A stretch of DNA of 32,754 nucleotides from Chloroflexi bacterium UBA6077 (GTDB lineage Bacteria > Chloroflexota > UBA6077), in NCBI GenBank assembly GCA_002436065.1, contig DIXP01000075.1, positions 1-32,754 of the forward strand. Direction: 5' to 3'. The translations under genes and the position numbers were made by a program. How positions within the stretch are numbered: the first letter of the stretch is position 1; every line of letters begins with the position of its first letter. Shown here one piece after another: positions 9,816 to 15,862 of the stretch. The notes beneath the pieces were generated by a model. The model was given only the letters and a program-made list of their open reading frames with translations. It searched no databases and had not been told where the DNA came from.

Positions 9816-10586
9816 ATGCGAACCAATACGGTGAAGCGGCTTCTGAAAGAGGGCAAGCCGACTATCGGTACCTGGCTCAACTTCCCCTGCGTCAATTCGG
9901 CTGAGGCGATGGCTCACGCTGGGTGGGACTGGGTCACAGTCGACATGGAGCATGGTCCTATCGACTACGAGATGCTGAACAACATGTTCATTGCCATTGG
10001 CACCACCAATGCAGTGCCCATGTGTCGCATCCCCAATAACGATCCGATCCACATCAAGCGTATCCTGGACGCCGGAGCCATGGGTATCGTGGTTCCCATG
10101 GTGTGCTCTGCTGATGAAGCAGCCGACGCTGTTAGGAACGCCAAGTATCCCCCGGAGGGGATCCGCAGCGCGGGCGGCGGACGCTGGCGCTTCTGGGCCG
10201 GCGCGGACTACATGCAGCACGCCAACGACGAGATCGTCGTCATCGTGCAGATCGAGCACATCGACGCCGTGAAGAAGGCGGAGGAGATCCTCTCGGTGCC
10301 GGGTGTGGACGGCTGCTTCATCGGTCCTAACGACCTTGCCTGGTCGATGGGGCTGGGTAAGGGCGGCTTCGACAAAGAACCCGCTCACGCCGAGGCCGTC
10401 GCCGAGGTCTTGAGGGCCGCGAAGAAGGTCGGAACGCCCGCCGGGATCCATTGCCGCAGCGTCGAGGAGGTGTCCCTGCGGATCGAGCAGGGCTTCCAGT
10501 ACTGCGCTTGCGTGAACGACATCCAGTTCATGTTCAACACCGCCGCCGCGGCCGCGAAGCAGATCCGCGACAGAATGCCGAAGTAA
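9816..10586 (+). CDS. HpcH/HpaI family aldolase
   Basis: A 256-residue class II pyruvate aldolase of the HpcH/HpaI (citrate lyase-like) family, the usual length. These enzymes cleave or form 4-hydroxy-2-oxo acids to give pyruvate and an aldehyde, using a divalent metal. The key residues are visible: Asp43 and His46 in VTVDMEHG, Arg71 in MCRIP, metal ligands Glu147 in QIEHID and Asp173 in GPNDLAWSMG. Relatives include 4-hydroxy-2-oxoheptanedioate and 2-keto-3-deoxy-rhamnonate aldolases; the substrate cannot be told from sequence. The ATG at 9816 was chosen because it matches the family N-terminus and has AGGAGGG/GAGG upstream; the longer frame runs back into the tRNA. A 12-bp hairpin follows the stop. 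Confidence 0.9.
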   Translation: MRTNTVKRLLKEGKPTIGTWLNFPCVNSAEAMAHAGWDWVTVDMEHGPIDYEMLNNMFIAIGTTNAVPMCRIPNNDPIHIKRILDAGAMGIVVPMVCSADEAADAVRNAKYPPEGIRSAGGGRWRFWAGADYMQHANDEIVVIVQIEHIDAVKKAEEILSVPGVDGCFIGPNDLAWSMGLGKGGFDKEPAHAEAVAEVLRAAKKVGTPAGIHCRSVEEVSLRIEQGFQYCACVNDIQFMFNTAAAAAKQIRDRMPK

Positions 10587-10594
10587 CGCCTTGC

Positions 10595-10631
10595 GGGCGA
10601 AGGGGCCGGTCGCATCCGTGCCCCTTCGCCC
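10595..10631 (+). terminator. Terminator hairpin after the aldolase gene
   Basis: A perfect 12-bp stem (GGGCGAAGGGGC at 10595-10606 with 10620-10631) with a 13-nt loop, nine bases after the stop codon. It is followed by a C-rich stretch rather than T residues. Confidence 0.6.
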
Positions 10632-10822
10632 TCCCCCAGACACTCCCCCACCGCGACCAAGTCCGTGACCCATGCCTGTTTGCCATTCGAGTGGTCCGCA
10701 GTCTGCGAAGAATCTTCTGTTGACGGACGACGCAGCGCCTCTTCCGCGCTGTGGCGCCTCGGAATCACATGCCCAACAGGAGCCATGCTGGAGTAGCGGA
10801 TTCGTCTTCGTAGGAGCAGCTT

Positions 10823-11581
10823 TTGGATCCTCTGTCTCTGGTTGTGCTGGCCGGTGTCGGGATCATCAGCGGGTTCCTGGCGGGATTCCTGGGCATTGGT
10901 GGCGGCGTGGTGGTCATCCCAGCCCTGGTGTATGTGGTGGGAATAGACCTGAGGCTGGCTACCGGAATCAGCATGGTGCTGGCCATGTTCACCGCCTTTT
11001 CCGGATTTCTGGCGCACCACCGAAGTGGCACGGTGGATGTGGGGCTTGGTGTGGTCCTCGGCTCCGCGGGGGTGGTAGGGGCCCTCATCGGCTCCTTCGG
11101 CTCAGCCCAGGTGGCAGAAGGAACCCTGCTCGTCGTCTACTTCTTTCTCGTTGGGGGCGCAATGATCCTCCTCCTGTTCGCCCCTCGTGAGGAGGCGGAA
11201 GCTACCACGGTTAGCCCGTTCCTGGCTTTCCCCATTGGGCTGGTGGTTGGTGTCTTGGCTGGGCTGCTGGGGGTCGGCGGAGGCTTTATCCTCACTCCTC
11301 TCATGATAACCCTGCTCCGAGTTCCTACCAGGATTGCGGTCGGCACTTCGCTGTTGACGATCGTCCCTACCACCGTCGCCGGTACGATCGGCAAGGTGGC
11401 AACCGGACAGTTCGACCTGGCGATAGGCAGCGTGGTGGTGATCTGTGGCATCTTGGGGGCACAGGTGGGCGCTAGGGCTAGCACCAGGGTATCCCCCAGG
11501 GTGATCCAAGTTACTCTGTTTGCCCTGCTCGCGACCATCCTGGCGCGCACGGCGGTAGATCTGTTCTCTCGTGGACCCTGA
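10823..11581 (+). CDS. TauE/SafE family sulfite/anion exporter, copy 1
   Basis: A 252-residue integral membrane protein with about eight transmembrane helices. The TauE/SafE duplication is clear: GFLGIGGGVVVIPALVY near 21-37 and GLLGVGGGFILTPLM near 151-165, each ending an inverted half. Family members export sulfite or sulfoacetate-like anions, or import small organic anions; the direction and substrate are unknown here. The start is TTG with AGGAG six bases upstream. It closely resembles the permease at 13080-13835, with shared blocks such as PTRIAVGTSLL and PTTVAG. The 236-base gap to the aldolase, which includes a terminator, implies separate transcription. Confidence 0.88.
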   Translation: MDPLSLVVLAGVGIISGFLAGFLGIGGGVVVIPALVYVVGIDLRLATGISMVLAMFTAFSGFLAHHRSGTVDVGLGVVLGSAGVVGALIGSFGSAQVAEGTLLVVYFFLVGGAMILLLFAPREEAEATTVSPFLAFPIGLVVGVLAGLLGVGGGFILTPLMITLLRVPTRIAVGTSLLTIVPTTVAGTIGKVATGQFDLAIGSVVVICGILGAQVGARASTRVSPRVIQVTLFALLATILARTAVDLFSRGP

Positions 11582-11586
11582 GGCTC

Positions 11587-11620
11587 GCGCCCCTCTCCCA
11601 CCGCAGTGGGAGAGGGGCGC
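11587..11620. terminator. Terminator hairpin after TauE/SafE copy 1
   Basis: A perfect 14-bp stem (11587-11600 with 11607-11620) with a 6-nt loop, five bases after the stop codon and between converging genes. It has no T tract. Confidence 0.65.
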
Positions 11621-11663
11621 CTACCGGTTCTCGCCGGAATCAACAAGCCACCGGTAAAAGGGA

Positions 11664-11687
11664 GAGGGGATCCGTTTGCATCCCCTC
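11664..11687. terminator. Second hairpin in the convergent spacer
   Basis: GAGGGGAT (11664-11671) pairs with ATCCCCTC (11680-11687) over an 8-nt loop. It lies on the ferritin side of the spacer and probably terminates that minus-strand gene. Confidence 0.4.
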
Positions 11688-11733
11688 CCGGAGGGATCGT
11701 GTCCTTCCCTGCGCCCCCGCGTCTCGCCTCCCG

Positions 11734-12366
11734 CTACGCCGCCCTCGCCTGCTTGCCACCTCCAACGTGGCTCATGGCGTCTTCGTGAACGGAGCTGATG
11801 CGCTCGTTCGTGCTGGCATCAGACTGGAATAGGATATCCGCCCAGGTATTGGCATGCTCCTCTTCTTCCGCCAGAATGTGCTCGAAGATAAAGCGGGTGG
11901 TCGGGTCGTCGTTGCCGCAGTAGCGGATGATCTCCGAGTAGAACTCAACAGTCACCCGCTCGTCGATCAGGTCCTCGTGCATCATGCTGCGCAGGTTGGT
12001 CCCGTAGTCCACGGGGCTGGGCCACAGCCGCGTGATCTCCTCAGGCTTGTCCGCCGGCACTCCACCCAGTAGCTGGATGCGGGATCCGATCTCGTCGATG
12101 TGCTCCAGTTCCTGGTCAGCGAACTTCTTGAAGGCCTCCTTGATCTCAGGGCTGTGGATGTCAGTGGACATAAAGTAGTGGTGCCAGTACTGCATCAGCG
12201 CGATCCACTCGCTCGATATCGCGCGATTGAGTAGCTCGATCACCTCATCCCTGTTGGCCTTGTAGTAGGGCGTCACCGCCCCCTCGTCCACCTGCTGGCG
12301 GGCCTTGCTTGCCATGTCCTTAATGCGGTCTTCCCAGATCCTGCCTTGCTGAGCTTGCATGGACAT
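11734..12366 (-). CDS. Ferritin-like di-iron protein
   Basis: A 210-residue cytoplasmic four-helix-bundle protein of the ferritin/bacterioferritin superfamily. Di-iron ligands fit Glu53 (ISSEW), Glu86 and His89 (ELEH, an ExxH motif), an acidic helix around Glu131-Glu141, and Glu168 with His171 (EEEEH, the second ExxH). The likely role is iron storage or detoxification and peroxide protection. The extra N-terminal 45 residues are charged and helical. The ATG at 12366 is preferred over one six bases downstream because AGGAGG lies eight bases before it. It is divergent from the ferredoxin gene and sits inside a pair of TauE/SafE permeases. It could also be called Dps-like; the exact subfamily is uncertain. 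Confidence 0.85.
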   Translation of the reverse strand: MSMQAQQGRIWEDRIKDMASKARQQVDEGAVTPYYKANRDEVIELLNRAISSEWIALMQYWHHYFMSTDIHSPEIKEAFKKFADQELEHIDEIGSRIQLLGGVPADKPEEITRLWPSPVDYGTNLRSMMHEDLIDERVTVEFYSEIIRYCGNDDPTTRFIFEHILAEEEEHANTWADILFQSDASTNERISSVHEDAMSHVGGGKQARAA

Positions 12367-12590
12367 AGACTCTTCCTCCTGACAACCGAGCTTCAATGTG
12401 GTGGATCCCACTCTCTCGGAGCGCAATACGGTGCCGACCCAAGTGGCACTGCACTTCCAAGAGCACACCTTATGCCAGAGTTAAGCTGTGGAAGCTGAAT
12501 GTTGGTGGCTCGATTGAGACCTAAGTCACAGCGATCATCGGCTGCATCTGGCACAATTCCAGTAGAACACCGAGATGGGAGGTAGGAACA

Positions 12591-12980
12591 GTGGCCAGAA
12601 GGAAGATCGTCCAGATCGATGAGGAGCTGTGCACCGGGTGTGGGGTGTGCGTTACCCCTTGCGCAGAGGGAGCCATTCAACTGATTGATGGCAAGGCAAG
12701 GGTGGTCAAGGAAGAGCTGTGCGATGGGGCTGGCTTCTGCCTCGGTATCTGTCCCACCGGCGCTATGACGGTGGTCGAGCGGGAGGCGGCGGGATTCGAC
12801 GAAGCGGCCGTCCTCGCTCACCTCGCGGCGGGCGGAGCTAAGAAGCCTTTCCACCTGCCGGAGCCCGCCTGCTTCCTGTGCGACAGTGAGGATACCGTCG
12901 CGCCGCTTCTTCCCGTCCGGCGATGTGGCAAGAGCGAATGGGTGTGTGTCCGCTGCCTGCCCAGGCTGATCCACGGCTAG
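12591..12980 (+). CDS. 4Fe-4S ferredoxin with a C-terminal Cys motif
   Basis: A 129-residue electron-transfer protein. The first cluster motif is canonical: Cys14, Cys17, Cys20 and Cys24, followed by a non-Pro residue. The second is modified: Cys44, then DGAGF, Cys50 and Cys54-Pro, so only three Cys lie at standard positions with Asp45 and Gly46 where a fourth would be. This form is known in CDGLGxC-type ferredoxins. After a short linker, the C-terminus adds Cys94, Cys97, Cys112, Cys119 and Cys122, which could bind zinc or another cluster. The start is GTG with GGGAGGT upstream. It converges on the second TauE/SafE gene across a shared 18-bp hairpin. The electron partner is unknown. Confidence 0.85.
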   Translation: MARRKIVQIDEELCTGCGVCVTPCAEGAIQLIDGKARVVKEELCDGAGFCLGICPTGAMTVVEREAAGFDEAAVLAHLAAGGAKKPFHLPEPACFLCDSEDTVAPLLPVRRCGKSEWVCVRCLPRLIHG

Positions 12981-13016
12981 TCTGGCGCGCGAAAATCCCG
13001 GTCTCGGTATTTCGAC

Positions 13017-13057
13017 AAGAGGTCCGAGGCGATCCGATCGATCGCCTCGGACCTCTT
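13017..13057. terminator. Shared bidirectional terminator hairpin
   Basis: A perfect 18-bp stem (13017-13034 with 13040-13057) with a 5-nt loop. It starts AAGAGG and ends CCTCTT, so each strand ends in a short pyrimidine run. It lies between the converging ferredoxin and TauE/SafE genes. Confidence 0.7.
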
Positions 13058-13079
13058 ATGCGCCATTGGCGGGGGATTG

Positions 13080-13835
13080 CTATCCGATCAGCAGATCGTA
13101 CCCTGTCCTGAGCACGATGGCGATCAGCACCACCATCAAAGTGGAGCGGATCTGCTTCGGCTGGATCTTGGCGTTCAGCCTCCCACCGATCTGTGCGCCC
13201 GTGATCGAACCGATGATGACTACCAGGGCTATCCAGTAATCGAACTGCCCCGTGGCTATCTTCCCAATGGACCCGGCAACGGTCGTGGGTAGGATCATCA
13301 GCAGGGATGTGCCTACGGCGATGCGAGTGGGGATCTTCAGCACGGAGATCATCAATGGGGTCATGATGAAGCCTCCCCCTACCCCCAGCATCCCAGCGAG
13401 AACGCCGACCCCTAATCCCAGGAGGGAGGCGAGGGGAGTGCTGATCTTGGGCATCTCATCCTTCTCCTGCTTCGGGGCGACGAACAGCAGCAGAATGGAG
13501 AAGAGCACCAGGCCGAGGTAGACGGTCAAGAGCACTCTGCCGTCGATGGTCGCGGACCCGAACGAACCGAGTAATCCCCCAATAACCCCGGCCGCGCCCA
13601 GAATGACCCCTAGCCGCACGTTCACCGTACGGTTCTTCTTATGGACCACCAATCCCGAAACGGTGGCGAAGAACGCCTGAACCATGCTGATGCCCATCGC
13701 CAGCTTCGGCTCCAGGGCGGCTATGTACACCAACAACGGGATGATAACGATCCCGCCGCCAATGCCCAGCAACCCAGCCATGGTGCCGGCCGCGAGACCT
13801 ATGACCAAGAGCGACCCAAGGTTAATGAGATCCAT
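13080..13835 (-). CDS. TauE/SafE family sulfite/anion exporter, copy 2
   Basis: A 251-residue multi-pass membrane protein with the two TauE/SafE halves: GLLGIGGGIVIIPLLVY near 21-37 and GMLGVGGGFIMTPLM near 151-165. It is a clear paralogue of the protein at 10823-11581; blocks such as GSFGSA, GVLAG, PTRIAVGTSLL and GKIATGQFD align without gaps. It has the same predicted topology of about eight helices. The ATG at 13835 has GAGG five bases upstream. Substrate and direction are unknown. The two permeases bracket the ferritin and ferredoxin genes, but all four have separate promoters or orientations. Confidence 0.88.
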   Translation of the reverse strand: MDLINLGSLLVIGLAAGTMAGLLGIGGGIVIIPLLVYIAALEPKLAMGISMVQAFFATVSGLVVHKKNRTVNVRLGVILGAAGVIGGLLGSFGSATIDGRVLLTVYLGLVLFSILLLFVAPKQEKDEMPKISTPLASLLGLGVGVLAGMLGVGGGFIMTPLMISVLKIPTRIAVGTSLLMILPTTVAGSIGKIATGQFDYWIALVVIIGSITGAQIGGRLNAKIQPKQIRSTLMVVLIAIVLRTGYDLLIG

Positions 13836-14103
13836 CTGTACCTCGATTGGCCGGGGGCGTTACGCCGTCCACCCGGATGCTACGCGCGAACGGCATAGAG
13901 GTGCCGCAAGGGTTTCAGGGAGAGAGGTGGCAGGTATCTGGACCCGCGCCAACCGATAGCTGAGCTAGGTGGAAACTGCCGGGAACCCGTCGCGCTGCCC
14001 ATAATAGTATCTCCAGCCGTCCCCCGCTGTCCAGTCAGAGTCGGGGCGCGGGTGCGCGTCACGATTCTTGGCTGGGCCGAGCCCGCCCGCCGCTCAAGCA
14101 GCG

Positions 14104-14185
14104 GGCTGAGACGCTCAAGCCCGGTAAACCGGGCTGGGACCGACTGCGTAGGTAGGGCCCCTTGGGGTCCTTGAGCGTCTCAGCC
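14104..14185. repeat. Large nested inverted repeat
   Basis: GGCTGAGACGCTCAAG at 14104-14119 is the exact reverse complement of 14170-14185. The 50 bases between contain an almost loop-less hairpin (14118-14135) and a GGGCCCC-centred one, so the whole can fold as a branched RNA or cruciform. Confidence 0.7.
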
Positions 14186-14190
14186 TGGTC

Positions 14191-14365
14191 CGTTTACGGC
14201 CAGGCGTCGTGACACGCACAGTCGGATGTTGGCACCTCGGACGCCACCCAACGCCCCACCTTCGTTTACGGCCAGGTGTCCAGGCAAGCACGGCAGGATG
14301 TTTGCACTCAAATGCCGGTCACCAAGCCTGGTCCGTGTACGCCCAGGCGCCGTGTACGCCCAGGC
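14191..14365 (+). repeat. Four copies of a 15-base GC-rich repeat
   Basis: Copies begin at 14191 (CGTTTACGGCCAGGC), 14263 (one change at the end), 14334 and 14351 (CGTGTACGCCCAGGC, exact tandem). Spacings are 72, 71 and 17 bases. The near-constant 71-72 base period of the first three is notable. Confidence 0.65.
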
Positions 14366-14671
14366 GCCGAGACCAGCGACGCCTCAGAATCGCGACGGGC
14401 ACCCTGCGGGGCGCGTTGCTGCTGTACCAGACTGGGGCAATAATCCTCCTGACCGCAACCCGGTTGCAGCAGCATGGTTGGTTGGTTGGTGACGAGGAGG
14501 GACTGTGTGTAGGTCCACTGATGCTCGTACTTGGCGAGAGTTGGGGCTGTGCGAAACCTGTGGCGGACACCCCGAGCCCACGCCGGCATAGTGCCGCACA
14601 CATCAATCCCCACCCTTGTCATGGTGAGCGTGGAGCGAAGCATCTCCTGTTACCGGAGACTCACAATTGGC

Positions 14672-15412
14672 CTACGCCCCGTTCTGCGTTTCCAGGTCTA
14701 CCGGTTCACCCAGGTAGCGGGGTTGAGGACGGGTGATGTTGGCCTCGTACCAGGTCGCCGCCAGCGCGGCGAACTCCCGGAGGTCGTAATACTCCTGCTC
14801 AGGGTAGTAGTCGCGCCCCGCTACCCACCCCACTGCCTCGATGCCGAAGGAGCGAGCCAGGTAGAGCGCCCGGGGCAGATGGTAGCGCTGGGTCACCAGT
14901 ATGGCCTGCTCCACGCCGAAGACGGCCCGCGCCCGATAGCAGCTATCGTAGGTGCGGAAGCCGGCGTAGTCCAGGTTGACCATTTCGGAGGGCACGCCCT
15001 GGGAGACCGCCCGTTGCTTCATGGCCGCGACTTCGTTGTATCCCGCCGAGCTGTTGTCGCCGGTCATTAGCAGCCGGCGCACCTTTCCGGCCTTGTACAG
15101 CTCCACTGCCGCGTCCACTCGGTCCGCCAGCATGAGGCTGGGCTTTCCGTCGATCGTCAGCCCAGCCCCAAACACCACTGCTACCGGCATCGCGGGAAGC
15201 TGGGATACATCCTCGTAGACGCCCTCGCGCCCGGAGGAGAAGACCCAGGCGGCCGGCGCCACGGCGCCCAGCAGGAAGCCGAGGGCGATGGCAAGGAGCA
15301 ATAGCCCGACGCGCCAGACCGCCGTGCGTCCGGAAGAGGATGGAGTCACGCCTCGTTCTGTCATCGAGCGTTGTCGTTCCATGGAACCCGCGCCTACCAC
15401 AGAGCTCTCCAT
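14672..15412 (-). CDS. SanA/YdcF-like DUF218 membrane protein
   Basis: A 246-residue protein with one N-terminal transmembrane helix (about 34-58, LLLLAIALGFLLG) and an extracytoplasmic DUF218 domain. Signature blocks are AVVFGAGL, GKPSLMLADRVDAAVELY, RRLLMTGDN, and QAILVTQRYHLPRALYLAR. SanA of E. coli affects envelope permeability to vancomycin at high temperature; the family is a Rossmann-like fold with conserved acidic residues, and its reaction is unknown. I chose the ATG at 15412 because it overlaps the stop of the upstream alkyltransferase-like gene (TGATG), implying translational coupling; later in-frame ATGs at 15382 and 15364 are possible. The upstream extension in the same frame is antisense-like and rejected. 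Confidence 0.85.
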   Translation of the reverse strand: MESSVVGAGSMERQRSMTERGVTPSSSGRTAVWRVGLLLLAIALGFLLGAVAPAAWVFSSGREGVYEDVSQLPAMPVAVVFGAGLTIDGKPSLMLADRVDAAVELYKAGKVRRLLMTGDNSSAGYNEVAAMKQRAVSQGVPSEMVNLDYAGFRTYDSCYRARAVFGVEQAILVTQRYHLPRALYLARSFGIEAVGWVAGRDYYPEQEYYDLREFAALAATWYEANITRPQPRYLGEPVDLETQNGA

Positions 15413-15783
15413 CAGAGAAGCGAAGGCTGGATGGGGAGATTCGACCCCGCTCCGCCCTCGGGCCGCCAGAGGTGCCTGGACAAGTCTACCCGGCCGTCGG
15501 GTAGGAAGCCTACCCCCTCCGCTTCCAGCAGCCCGCGCTGGACATCCGGACTGCCAAACGCCCACCCACCGCTCAAGCTCCCCTCTCGATTGACTACCCG
15601 ATAGGCAGCGGCGCTCTCCTCCCTTGGCTTGGCGTGGAGTGCCCAGCCCACCTCCCGTGCCTTCTTCGGGTCTCCCAGAGCAGCGGCGATTGTGCCGTAG
15701 GTCGTCACCATCCCTTTCGGGACCTGCCTGACCACAGCGTAGACCCTTTGATTGAAGATCGGAATAGCTGTTGAGTCGCCCAA
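15412..15783 (-). CDS. Alkyltransferase-like (MGMT-fold) DNA-binding protein
   Basis: A 123-residue protein with the DNA-binding domain of O6-alkylguanine-DNA alkyltransferase. VPKGMVTTYG (21-30) contains the DNA-contacting Tyr29, and AREVGWAL includes the Arg43 'finger'. The active-site box PCHRV is replaced by AAYRVV (59-64), so Ala60 stands where the alkyl-accepting Cys should be. It cannot therefore repair by alkyl transfer. Alkyltransferase-like proteins bind O6-alkylguanine and hand lesions to nucleotide excision repair; Thermus TTHA1564 also carries Ala at this position. The TTG at 15783 was chosen because GGAGGAG lies just upstream; the longer GTG start at 15825 has no ribosome-binding site. 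It lies 79 bases after the ATPase stop and overlaps the next gene by one base. Confidence 0.85.
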   Translation of the reverse strand: MGDSTAIPIFNQRVYAVVRQVPKGMVTTYGTIAAALGDPKKAREVGWALHAKPREESAAAYRVVNREGSLSGGWAFGSPDVQRGLLEAEGVGFLPDGRVDLSRHLWRPEGGAGSNLPIQPSLL

Positions 15784-15862
15784 GGACTCCTCCAGAGAGC
15801 CGGTTCCGACAGATGGACGCCCCACATTGAAGAGAGGCTATGAGGTTATCATGGAGTATACA

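Larger units (their letters stand above)
13836..14671. other. Gene-free region rich in hairpins and short repeats
   Basis: No credible gene is visible in 836 bases. A 16-bp perfect inverted repeat (14104-14119 with 14170-14185) encloses an 8-bp hairpin (14118-14135) and a second, weaker one near 14153-14171. Downstream, a 15-base unit of the type CGTKTACGSCCAGGC recurs at 14191, 14263, 14334 and 14351, the last two exactly 17 bases apart. The first and third copies sit inside hairpins with GCCTGG arms. Near 14615-14648 is a segment with GGAGCGAAGCATCT that resembles a widespread bacterial intergenic repeat. It could hold a structured RNA or a cluster of REP elements. Confidence 0.6.

Noticed and set aside
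14104..14370. RNase P RNA, tmRNA or signal-recognition RNA in the hairpin-rich region
   Set aside because: None of the conserved core sequences of these RNAs could be found on either strand.
14209..14736. 175-codon plus-strand frame in the structured spacer
   Set aside because: It has no ribosome-binding site, runs into the antisense of the SanA-like gene, and is explained by repeat DNA.
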